NCBI RefSeq assembly: GCF_026230105.1
Contig: NC_079485.1
Coordinates: forward strand, 13,276,872 to 13,340,871
DNA: 64,000 bases
Direction of reading: 5' to 3'
Origin: Diorhabda sublineata
Lineage: Eukaryota; Arthropoda; Insecta; Coleoptera; Chrysomelidae
Shown here: positions 10,101-21,277 of the stretch, in pieces
Layout: each line of letters begins with the position of its first letter
Numbering within the stretch: the first letter of the stretch is position 1
Program-made: the position numbers and the translations under genes
The notes under the pieces: generated by a model
The model's database searches: none
Told to the model about the DNA's origin: nothing
The model's input: only the letters and a program-made list of their open reading frames with translations

Positions 10101-13100
10101 GTCAGAAGAAATATCTACGGGAAAGGTAAGCGACGAGAGTAGACATAAACCACCTATTTTATAGATGACCCAAGGTTGAATCAGCGCTCTAGATGGATGA
10201 ACCAGTATAATCAGATGTCAATTTGGCAAAATTGGATAATTAAATATAACTTGTATTAGAAAGTCTGGACACGAGCGGTCGTTCACGCAATTGGTTGGCC
10301 TCGAGCTGAGATATTAATATTAATACAATCAAATACAAAACAAGCAAATGCAGGTTTGGTGTGAGATCACATGACAGGTGACAACGCACAAGCACGGGTG
10401 GAAGGAGAGAACAGAAAAGAGTTCTCTCTCTCACACAAGGGCGTTATAGCTCGTATCCAAACTTTCCAATACGGAGATTTCAATTTAATATTGTTATAAT
10501 GGGGAATAGAGGTTACGAGAAACGTCTCAATGTATCAAAAAGTGCAAATTAAAGTGGTGCTTTAAGTTAGATTAGATTAGATGAGAGCTAGGACGTGGGA
10601 CGTGAATTTATCTCGCCAATACTTTGACCTATTGATCTATTGTGTACCCCAGACTGTTTATCAATCAGAATACAACAACTTTGTATAGTGAGCTACCTGC
10701 TTGGGAACTATGCGGATTACCTCTTCTGCCTCGCACTCACACGATGTTCGGCCGCTTCATTCGGTTTTTTACATTAGCGACAAGAGCTGTCGAGAGTTTC
10801 TACGATGTTTTTCAAGTGTTAGTTCACCGGACAGTGTCCAGAAAGCATACCATCTACTCCACTTAGCTCATCTTCTTAGACTACCCACTTTTTTATGACC
10901 AAGGCTTTTTGGGTAACCTATGTAAGGTTATGGTCCAATGAAATGAATTGTCCTACCTTTTTCCCCAGATGATCGGTTTGTTCATTGATGTTACTGCGAT
11001 GTGGCATGGTACCGATATAAGAGTAACTTTATGTTTGCTCCAATTGAGTTTAAAGATTCGACACTGTTCCATATTAGCTTTGACTCAATTTTATAAGAGG
11101 CAAGTTTTCACAGGGCTGCGTGAGCCTCGTGGGTGTTTCCGTGACCATATCTATGGGCACCTTACATCTCTTTAGAATGCTAAGATGCCCTATCAGCTCA
11201 CCGGGCTTCATGTTCTGTCCTGCATGCTTTTATTGCTCAATTTCTATGAAGGTCTTCAAAGGGGGTAAGTCTAAAATGATTTATAGTGCTGCCTTGTCGT
11301 GTCTGTTATCGCAAGGCAGTCCACCCTTTGCAACTTATCTAGGGTTATTTCCCCAGTTTTGGTTTTTGTTTTTGGCCACCATATGGAAGCTGCTTAGCTT
11401 ATGATAGGTCACATAATGGATTTGTACATTCAGTTCATCATTTTGAGTCTTAAGCCCCATGTTCCTTCGATCATTCCGCAGCAGTTATATATACTGTTGG
11501 TCCAAAAAAAAAGACAGAGGCTGAGACATATCAAATCCTTTACTTTTTATAAGTTTCTTCCAACTGAACAACTTTTAGATACTCACCCAACAAGATATTA
11601 AAAAATTCAGATAAATGAATAATCTCTGTTATCTTACCGTCTGGTGGTATCATTTGACCATGAGGTCTATGAATGGGCGTACCGGATATGACTACGGTGC
11701 TTGCCCTACCATGATAGGCAACTGGAAGATGTTTCCTAAAATTTATGAAATAAATTTCGAATTGGTTTTTTTACAATTTGAAAGAATCTCACCAGTTCGG
11801 TGTCAAGGGGTTATTAGGGTCAGCAAACATAAGCCCCGCATTGGTAGCGTGGTAAACTGAGGAGAAAAAGTCAGTGTAGTCTCCAATATTCACAGGAAGA
11901 TGCATCGTTGCACAAGCCTGAGATATAAGTGCTCTAAAAAATAGATTTTAGAAGTTTTTGGAATTGATAAACGTTCATATTGTTTGTATTAAACATTTTC
12001 ATCTTAAGAGATTTTTAATTATTCCTTATAATTATTCATTATATCAGTTAATTAAATATACATACATATACGTATGATTTACTGGGGTTGTGTGAAAGTT
12101 TATGATTTCAACTTGAAGATGTTATATAAATTGGGATATAGAAATGTAAGCATAAAGAAACAGAAGACGATTTCCGGCCGACATGCTTAATAAGAAGACG
12201 AGATATTATAAATTAACATGTTTTTTCACGACTTTTGAATAGTAAGTACTATTCAAATTCCATAAAGTTTGTAATAAGTGTATTTTTGAAATTAATATTA
12301 TTTTTTAAAAAGTGACAAGTGCTGCAAATGATATTTCTGGCGCTGCGAACAGAATTCTCGTACCCGTTTCCTGGTCAATTTCAATTGTTTGACGAGAGTT
12401 CACCGAACCTGGGAACAGAATAACAGAAGGAAGAGCATGCTGAGGAAATCATCAGTGATCATCCTGTTTTTCCCTTTATATCCCTTTTTATCCCTTTATG
12501 AGGATTTTTAGTGATATTTCTCAGAATAATTTACATTAACTTTTCGATAATCTTGCCATAGATATTTCTAATAAACGTATTTCAAATTTATCAAATAACT
12601 CATTAAGCAATTATTGTTGCAAACGACATTTCTATATTTTTCTCGAAATTTCAGCTATTTTAGAGGCTTAGCTTCTGTTTGAAAATCGCTTAAGTGAGTT
12701 GTTTTGTGTCTACGAACATGGCAGAGGATTTAGATACTGTGCAGCATCATTTACGAGGGTACAATTTTGGGCAGCTGAATTCAAACGCCGGATCAAAAAA
12801 ATTGGGCACGTTGGCTGCAGCGATTGCTCACTTTGGACCAGAAGTAGATACTAATGAACATTTTGCAGGCATTATTGACGCGGTTTAAGCAAAATGAGGC
12901 AGTTTTTGCGTCAATTCGTAACTTTAGATGAAACCTGAAACGAAATAATTGTCAAAACTGTAGATTATGTTTAAAAATGTGGAACAACAACAGAAGGTTA
13001 TTATGGAAAATTGCTTCATTAGGCAAAGTTGGAAACTACTACATTTTAAGGAAAAAAAATTGTTTTTCCACTAGGATGGAGCAATTTTTTACACTTTGGT

Positions 13101-14963
13101 GATTGCTATGCCTTGAATTTCCGAATTTGTTGAGTATTCACCGTATTTACAATATCTGACGTTTTTTTGTTTTCAAATCTCAAAATTTTTTGTTATGTTT
13201 TTGATATATTGGAAATTTTTCAAACAACCCTCGTGTATATCATTTATCAAATGGAAAAGTTCAAAGATTATAGTACCTATAGTAGATTCAAATCAAAATT
13301 GTCGTGTCGAGAGTGCGTATTCAGATTTATTTACCTTTCTCTTAGTTTATGATCATTTTGTAAAATTTTATTATTCTCAGATAAAATGCTTTGTATAGTT
13401 TCTCTAGCTTCTTTCCAAGCTTTAGGGGATAATCCCATTAAAAGGTTCAAAGTTGGCTACAAAAAAATTCTTACTTATTATACTAAAAATAAATTGTAAT
13501 TTGAATTAAATATATTTTCTCTACATCAAAAACTTACTGCTTTGAAAACGTGTTGATTACTTTTTAATTCTGGTCCAGTGAATAGATGAGACACTTCACT
13601 TAAGTCAAGAATGGAATCCGCAATGGCGACGCCTATTCTAGGATTAGTCTAAAAATGTTTTTTATTGTTCAAATGAGTGAAAAAATTACTATAAAACAAT
13701 GAAAGTTTGCTAATCCTGATTAACGATCAAGTTTATAACGCAGACGACAGAAGTTTGTTTTACTAAAAATATCATATGTTCATCGTGCTGAAGCGAATGT
13801 CCTGGATCGAAAACTAGCTAGAACAACATTTATGACATGTTCAGATGGGAGTAGCACACACAAATTGAGCCTATTAGTGATTGGCAAGGCGAAAAATCTG
13901 GAGAGTTTGTGTATAAAAACCAAACCGATGATTGGAGGATCCAGAATGCTTTCAAGAAATGGTTTCATAGAATATTTATCAGTGAAAAACCGGATGAAGA
14001 TGAATTAAAAAGTTTTGGTATCTCTTACAATACATTAACCAACATGTGATTCAAGTGGTCAAAATGCTGTCCAGGGAAAACAAGTCGTTGTAGGGTACAA
14101 TCCTTAAGGATGTAGTTTTTTAATTTGCGAACCTACCAGAAAAAGCTGATTTTTTGGTTATGATGTTGTTAGACTAGTACAAGAAGAAGATTTCCAAAGG
14201 GAAACAGAAATTTGGCGTGAGACAATTGACGAAAAAACTTATTATTGAAATTGAAAGCCAAATCTTTACAAAAGAAAATGCAGATATCTGGGTAACTGGA
14301 GAGGAACAAGGAAACGGGTAGATTATGATTATGATGAAGAAATAATCGATAGAGCGATTAGTCAGAAAGAAGAAGAAGGTTAAGATAAACAGAACGAAGT
14401 TTCTGCTGTTTACTCAGCTGGTCATGACGTCGCAATCGATGTATTCAATACTTGAATAAATTACGTGGAGGGGAACGAGGTGATGAAAGAAGAATAATGA
14501 CAGTTTCTTCACTCTATGGAATATACGATTATTACTAGTGACAAAAATACAAGTTGTATAAAAAACTTGTTTTAAAACAAAACTATAACTCAAACTATAA
14601 ATAGAATGGTTGTACTTTATTTTTTTTTCAATAAAACACGTTTTTGTATATTATTCCAGAAATTTGGCAATTTTTTAAACTATCATGGTCTATTCTATTG
14701 AATATATAGTGGTAGAAAAAAATTTTGGAAGGCTGAAACACGCTTTTGGCAATGAAAATCTTTTCATGATAGATAAACCTAAATAGGTTTGTACGTAAAA
14801 ATACAGAAAAAAACCTTACAAAAATAGTTATTGTGAGTTTTTTTTGCAAAATGAGACTGATAAATAATATGTCACTGACCTTTTCCGGTGTTGAGAACAC
14901 TCCATACGGGAGGTTTTCTATAGGGAAATCACAAGATTTTGAGTATTTCAAAAAAGACTTCAT
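8946..14963 (-). CDS. Fah: Fumarylacetoacetase copy 3, expanded by insertions
   Basis: Complete nine-exon paralogue: 14880-14963, 13538-13648, 13335-13456, 11793-11933, 11638-11735, 9859-10011, 9600-9806, 9321-9469, 8946-9140. The total is 1260 nt, 419 aa plus stop. All phases match the other copies. Exon 4 reads TDFFSSVYHATNAGLMFADP, so by recalled mammalian numbering Y128 is Phe and the substrate-binding R142 is Ala, while D126 and H133 stay. ELE, NDWSARDIQKWEY, K253 and SGTISG are kept; EYVPLG is EYRPLG. Intron 1 carries a pogo/Tigger remnant, intron 3 is 1.4 kb, and intron 5 contains an 80-bp TA run and LINE debris. Exons 6-8 and intron 7 are nearly identical to copy 1, whereas exons 1-5 are much more diverged. 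AATAAA is at 8931-8936, just after the stop. Confidence 0.88.
10017..10096. repeat. (TA)n microsatellite, about 80 bp
   Basis: An uninterrupted TA run starts six bases after the exon 6 acceptor of FAH copy 3. It coincides with the end of the tract shared with copy 1. Confidence 0.97.
10640..11480 (-). mobile_element. LINE remnant between RT and RNase H
   Basis: Minus-strand reading gives broken frames including AAL-IILDLPPLKTFIEIEQ and GHLSIL. This resembles the (A)LEVLLDLPPL...IE segment that lies between reverse transcriptase and RNase H in R1/Jockey-like LINEs. It is inserted in intron 5 of FAH copy 3 and is probably the same family as 7270-7880. Confidence 0.6.
11934..13334. other. Intron 3 of FAH copy 3, unrecognised insert
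   Basis: The equivalent intron is under 400 bp in copies 1 and 2. A 64-codon frame at 12694-12888 was examined and matches nothing I recognise. The expansion is probably transposon debris. Confidence 0.4.
13790..14450 (+). mobile_element. pogo/Tigger-type transposase remnant
   Basis: Plus-strand frames read KLARTTFMTCSDGSSTHKLS and LLVIGKAKN, then QYINQHVIQVVKMLSRENKS. These match the DDE_1 transposase segments (K.R.TVLLCAN.DGS.K...LVIGKSKNP and DQGVI..FK..YR). Stops and frameshifts break it. It is inserted antisense in intron 1 of FAH copy 3. Confidence 0.75.
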
Positions 14964-15510
14964 TTCGACTTTCCCAGGAAACTTATGAATTCGATTGTAC
15001 GTAAGTTTTGCATATATATATATATAACAATGAAAATAAATATGTAACGATTCATGAATATCAATTGCTAAATTGAAAACAAAATTAGATTCTATCAGGG
15101 ACGTTGCTTAAAAGGTTTTTGTTATTTTGTTTTTACTATCATTAGATTCAGAATTGACTTTGCGACCTATCCATTATCTGCCATCAACCTATTCCTGAAT
15201 GGTCAAGAAAGGGATGTGATATTTTTTACCCCGCGTTATATTCCCGAAATAACTGACATTTCTTATTTTTCTCGATCCTTATCTAGTAGTCTGGGTACCT
15301 CTTCATTACAGGAAATAGTAGTCCACGGAATTTTGAGGATTCTAAGATAGCACCACGTTTCGAAAGCTCCTATTTTAGACTGAAGTTCCAAAACGGGAAC
15401 CGAACGATTAGGTTCAAAATTCCACCAAATACTCTATAACACATTAGATGATTGTATCTAAAAGGATTTTTGACATCTCGCAAGGAAAAGGGATGAAAAA
15501 AAATTTTTAT
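14964..15510. other. 5' flank of FAH copy 3, no gene recognised
   Basis: AT-rich sequence with a short TA run near 15014-15027. No clear TATA/initiator pair or coding potential was identified. Confidence 0.4.
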
Positions 15511-15930
15511 AGCCTAACCTAATCACGTATTTAAAGCTGCTGATATTTTGTACCTATATTAGTATAGGGAAATTAGGTGATTTTGAGCTAGAATCTGGAA
15601 TTAAATTGGGTGGTTTTGATTCTCTAGATTCTGGGAGGTTTTGGGATACTGAATAAATCTAGCAGCTCTTAACAAATTTACGGATATATATTTTTTGTCC
15701 AAACAGTTTTTTTCGAATTCCTTTTAGTTTTAGAGTTATTCGTGTTACAAAATTCTTTTGAGTTCCAAAATTTTGAAAACCCGTGCCCGTAATGTTGTAG
15801 GAGTTGCTAGTCTTATTCAGTAACAGAAAACCTCAGAAGCGCCCAATTTAATTTCACCCGTATTATATCTGTCTCTAAATATAGGCACAAAATATCAGTG
15901 CTGAAATTACGTGATTAGGTTACGTTAGGT
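15511..15930. mobile_element. Foldback element, family A, short form
   Basis: Long inverted repeats: the left end CCTAACCTAATCACGTA and TGATATTTTGT recur in reverse complement at the right end (15880-15930). Inner parts (TACTGAATAA...CTAGCA...CTCTTAACAA) are also inverted around the centre. The inner sequence matches the larger copy at 55500-56515. Confidence 0.8.
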
Positions 15931-15939
15931 TGTGTGAAG

Positions 15940-16115
15940 CGATGCTCGCTAAGAGCGGTACCGCACGCGTCGGTGAAGAAAAGGGTGGGTTTTTAGCTGG
16001 TAGGCGTCCGGATAGCGGACGAATCCAGCTCACCTGTGATACCTTCCCAGGGGTCTTTCGAAGATTTTCCCACCCACACCAAAATAAAAGGTTAGGTTAG
16101 GTTAGGTTAGGTCTG
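15940..16115. repeat. GC-rich block ending in (TTAGG)4
   Basis: A GC-rich segment with an internal hairpin (CGTCCG...CGGACG inside AGCTGG...CCAGCT) and a GTGGG...CCCAC pair is followed by four tandem TTAGG units. TTAGG is the ancestral insect telomere repeat. A SINE or 3' LINE tail with telomere-like ends is possible, but I cannot name it. Confidence 0.5.
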
Positions 16116-17051
16116 AACCAAGAGATTTCTATTAGTGAGAGCTGGTTTCCATTTGTTGAATGTCATACATGAAATTTCAATCTTCGTTATTCATTGTTCA
16201 GCTAGCTGCTCCAATATTTGAAATGTGATATCAGCTCAATGTTGTGTCCTTTGATAGTAATCGGAATTGGTATAGAGTAAAACACGAAAGGAAAATGTGA
16301 AGAAAATGGAGACTTTGATTATCAATACTGAAAATGTTTTTTCAACGAAATTTTTCACAAGAAACGTCTCCTATGTTTATATTCGCAATATCTCATTAAA
16401 GTGTAGAGACAACTTGTATAGAAACTGGCATTTTGTACAATTTTGTCTACATACATTTCGGGATAAAACTCGTAGTTTACGAGGAAAATGAAGAAAAGTC
16501 CTACTTTTGACGTTAAGTTTTGAACAATGAAGAGAAGCTCATTGTAATTTGTTTTTGGAAGAGATCATAGTTGATGTGTTGGTTTTGATTCCGCGCTCAG
16601 TCTTTCAATCATCGTTGGAGAGACAAAATTTAATAGTATAGAAAAAGAAGAAAATACAATCAGTTCGACCTTTGAACAATGTTTTTGTGGATGTAAAAGG
16701 AATAATTTGCTTAGGGGAATTGTATATAAAACACAAATCAACTGTTTGAATAATATTTGTTAATATTCTCTTTATAATTTCATATACACATTTATTACAA
16801 TTCGATGGTTTGTGATTGGAAGCCATATATATTTATTAATCTATCAATTATCCTACAAATTAACTAAATTCAACAATTTGAGGTGAACCAATAAAAGGAG
16901 AAAACCAACAACCACGGTTTAATAATATAATCGTTTCTATGTCCACTATATTCTCCAGATTTAGTTGCCACTGATTATTATTTGTATATTGTTTGAGGAG
17001 TCTTTTTGATTTTAAAGTCACTCTGCATTTATATCTAGAAGATATTTTGTA

Positions 17052-17435
17052 CAAAATACGCAAAATCCTCTCAAAGCGAACTATCTTTTTGGAGTCCCAC
17101 TTTCCAAGGTGTTAGTACTCTTTCGAGGTACTTAAGCCATTTAGCGAAATGGGCAGGACTTAAGTAGATATTCTGGTGTTTCCAAAGTGATATTTGATGA
17201 AGCAGCTAGTCAATGGTGTCGGGAAAACCGTGGATATTGAAGTTTTACCAAAATACGCAAACACCTCTCAAAGCAAACTATCTTTTTGGAGTCCCACTTC
17301 CCAAGGTGTTAGTACTCCTTCGAGGTACTTAAGCCTTTTAGCGAAGTGGGCAGGACTTGAGTAGATCTCTGCTGTTTTCTTGGTGATGTTTGACGAAGCA
17401 GTTACTCAGTGGCGTCGGGAAAACCGTGATTATTA
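17052..17435. repeat. Two tandem ~190-bp copies
   Basis: CAAAATACGCAAA...CTCTCAAAGC...CTTTTTGGAGTCCCAC starts at 17052 and again at 17249 (period 197). Both copies run to GTCGGGAAAACCGTG with scattered changes. No transposase or gene was recognised. Confidence 0.85.
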
Positions 17436-18441
17436 GATTTTTTCCCACATTAGATACATCTAAGTTGTAATTCATGATTTCAATTTGCTGGATTATAATT
17501 TTGTTGTTATCAATAAAAGGATACAGGGTTTCTCGTGAATAAGTTACTCAGAAAATGGTTCTAAATCATCAGTGAATCATTTTCTTTTTGAATTTTCTAT
17601 TTAAATCACCAAAAAGCAGTTACTAACTGTTTGGTGAGCTTTTCCCACGATTGAGATTTTTTTTGGAAATAGCGAGGCGCATGATTACCAATTTTTTGAC
17701 CAAACCTTTGAGCTCGTCCATAATTCTCATCAAATTCGTGATTCCAATAGTCTCTAGACACCTTGTATTTTTGACCCTTCTGTATTTAAGTAACTGAGGA
17801 AACAAAAGAAAATTCCCCTATGGAGATATTATTTTTTTTATAATATCTACTAAAATTCATTGTACTTATTTACGGGATTTCCTTTATAAAAATTTCGAAA
17901 ATATAAATAATGAATATATAACAGAAATTATTTATCAACATTACATAATATTTAAACAATTTTTAAACATTAAAAATGTTGGCAGTAGTAACAGGTTTAT
18001 ACTCGCTCTAAATAAATAATAACAAGAAATAGATCAATCCACTTTCTAATATACAGATTGTCCCACATCTAATTTTTTTTCAATCTCCCAATTCAAAACA
18101 AGAACACTCTAAGGAAAATTCAATTTCATTGCTAGTTTTTCCTAAATTAATCGATATATTAGTAATTTTTCACCTTCATACTTTTGTAATATCTCAAAAA
18201 TGATGTAAATTAATTTTCAAAAACCTAAAAATTGATTTCGAATGTGAGATATCGAAACATCGCATTCCAATATTTTACAAATTAAAGATTTTTTGGGACA
18301 TTATTTAGGACGATTAACGAATTACCCTGTATATTAGAAGCATCAAATCATTTAAACATATATGTATATAAATACTTTCTAATTGAATTGTATATATATA
18401 TTTCTATTCAATTAATTTAAAATCAAAATTCTGTAGAAACT

Positions 18442-18681
18442 CATATATGTAATCTTCCATATTTGGGCAGTTGGTATGGGAAAAAACGTCTCTACGTTAC
18501 GGTGTTGACAAGATTCATTTTCTCTCTCGTTCAAGACACTTTATCTATACTGCGCATGCTTGAGAAAGCACAGAACCGATCTGGAACCTCGAAGGATAGA
18601 GAAAGCGTTATCATTCTGTCTTCCTTAGTTAGAACAGCTTTCACTTACAGAAACCGTCCTTTAAGAAGTATTACATATATG
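18442..18681. mobile_element. 240-bp MITE with 8-bp target duplication
   Basis: Terminal inverted repeats start CATATATGTAAT and end ATTACATATATG. TAGAAACT directly flanks both sides (18434-18441 and 18682-18689). The body matches the 8050-8810 array. An 8-bp duplication fits hAT, P or Merlin-type transposition, but the termini name none of them clearly. Confidence 0.85.
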
Positions 18682-18939
18682 TAGAAACTATATTTATACA
18701 AAATATTCCATCAAGTTATATTATTCGTACAATTCAATGTCAAGTCATCTGCATACATTCGTCGAAATTAACATAGAATCGTTTTGTTATTCAAGGTTAA
18801 TCACTGTTACAATATTATTGTGATTCATGCATTTTTCGGTATTTTTTTTTGTTATTTTTAACCCTGCAATGAACATTTAACTTACAGAGCATGTTAGCCC
18901 CTTGACAAGATTCAGTTTTTCTTGATCATACTTACGGGG

Positions 18940-19340
18940 TGCGTTCAAAAATTATAAAAAAGATAACCGCTTAAAAATAGCCCAGTTTTTCGATATCTAA
19001 TTTATAGGGTGTGTTCTGAGAATGTAGCTGATAAAACCGCTTGAAAATAGCCAGTTTTTCGAGAACGAATTTATAGGGTGCATTCAAAAAGTATAACTGA
19101 AATGTTCGCTTGAAAATGGCCAGTCTATTGAGTGCGCTCAAATAGTATAACAAAGATAATTTTTGAAAATGGCCAGTTTTTTATTATTTTTTTTTCGAAA
19201 AGTTTAGTTGAAATAAGTGCTTGAGAATATCTAGTTTTTTTTTGGGGTGTATTCGAAAAGTGGAACTACAATGATTGCTTGAAAATAGTCAGTTTTTCGA
19301 GATTAAATTTATGGGGGGTGTTCGAAAAGTGAAGTATGGT
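18940..19340. repeat. Degenerate minisatellite, ~69-bp unit
   Basis: CGCTTGAAAATAG/GCCAGTTTTTCGA plus ATTTATAGGGTG...TTCGAAAAGT recurs at 18968, 19038, 19107 and later positions with growing drift, about six units in all. Confidence 0.75.
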
Positions 19341-19344
19341 TAAG

Positions 19345-21277
19345 TGGGGTGAGAATTCCAATGAGGTCTCGACCTTTTTCAATCTTTGTCTATGTTAATG
19401 ACATTTTTCGAACCTAGTTGAATGAGAACCGATTTATATTATTTTTTCGATGTTTGCCTCTACAATTAGGACTCTATAATTCAATACCCTGTATAAACCA
19501 GACATTTTATCAGGATGGAATAGAATTTGACGCGTTTTTTCACAAACATTTGACTTTGTTTTCTAACCCACAAACCAGGATTCTCGATACGGATTGAGCA
19601 GGTACACAGTATAATAATATTTCTAAAAGCGAACCAAATTTCGAAAATTCCAAATTAGCTCCGTATCATTTTCTGGCAGTAATTGATGGTTAGAGGTCTT
19701 TAAAAACCGGAACGATGTATAAATCAAACATATTTAAGGCGAAACACCAATTCTGTGGACTACAACGAATCTAATTAGTTTCAAAACATCGTCCACAAAA
19801 CTACAATTTAGTAATTGCTACGAACAAGTGACGAATTTGTCTTAACTTCAGAGCCTATAAGAGGAGATAAATATCTGTGCAACGTTTCCAAAATGGAACA
19901 AAATAATTAGTACATGTAGCAAAGACGACCAGCAGTGGATTTTTCAAAATTTCGTTTCTTAGGATGATGATTTACCCATTTCAGAATAGTTCCATGATGA
20001 TGACATCGTTTCTGGACACAGTAGAAGAAGATTGTTGATAGACTTAGTAGAAATTTCAAAACATGAGGTAGCGGAAACTTTACATGGTTGATCGAGCTAT
20101 TAAGATCGTAGTTGTAAAAATTAATTGGCTTAATAATGAAGGGTCAAGATGGGAATACATTTTGACTTTATTTCAAGAATTTATAGATAAAAATCAACCA
20201 AACATTGTAAAGTTGAAATTGATCTGACGACATCTGGATGCTGGGATAAACTGATATATTTGTAGACCTGATATCAAATATTCAAAACGAATAATTATAA
20301 TTTTTTATCCATTCTGTATAAAAAAATATATCATTAAACAATATAATACCTCAAAACCTGTATCAACAAATTAACATTTTATAAATAGAAATATGTTTTA
20401 TACATACAGGGTGTGACAGAAATTATTACTTCGAAATACAGGATGGTGAAACGTCACAAACCTATTAGAATTTCAGAAAATTATTGTGTTTTGAAGATGC
20501 TGTCTCAAAGAGTTGTATCTCAATTATCTGATATTCCTTTAATTTATGGTACACCCTGTAAAATGTTAACAATTTGTATATAAATATACATTTAATAAAT
20601 ATTTAGGATCACCTTTTTTTTGGAAGGTATCTATATACCCGCCAATTTTAAGCACGAATAAAATTTATGATGATAACGAAATTTTCTATACATTTGAATT
20701 ATTGCGTCAGCTACACATTTTCACCATTTAGAAGTACAGCCTAATATGGGTAAGTCCTATTTCACTACCAAACAACCTTAGGTAACGATTTTATGTAATT
20801 GGCGCAGTCGACAGGATTCGCATTGCTTTATTAACTCGATTAAAAATTGTTTGGTAGTAGATTTTCTAACATACGTACATTTCTATAATTTTTTTCTTTG
20901 AATATATTACACATTTAAAAATTTTACAGTTAGGATGAGAGTGAATTTTGATTTTTTTTAAACACATCACATTTAGACCAAATTTTCACCAAATTCTATA
21001 AAATGCTATCAATTGACTCACCTACAAATACAATTATCGAAAATCTAATTTATAATTGACTTGGCGCCATATTTAAATAACTATACGCAAAAAAAGTGAC
21101 TATCTGTAACATAATTTTATAAGAAAACCTTCAATTCCTATGGGAATAAGGAGAAAATTCAGTATACACGAAATTTGGTTAAATTGGATTGGTTTGGTTG
21201 AAGAGGTTCCATAAACTCAACAATAACGTGCCTACAGGGAATAAAAACTAGAAATATTTGTTTTTAATTGGAGACTT
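19345..21277. other. 3' flank of Gad1, no gene recognised
   Basis: AT-rich sequence. It holds a candidate Gad1 poly(A) signal (AATAAA complement, 20827-20832) and a TACAGGGTGTGACAG motif near 20405 that recurs across the window as a repeat end. Confidence 0.5.

Noticed and set aside
12694..12888. 64-codon frame in intron 3 of FAH copy 3
   Set aside because: No recognisable family, no promoter or splice context; likely chance or element debris.
18940..19340. Possible CRISPR-like array
   Set aside because: Repeats are degenerate with no unique spacers, and the genome is eukaryotic; a minisatellite explains it.
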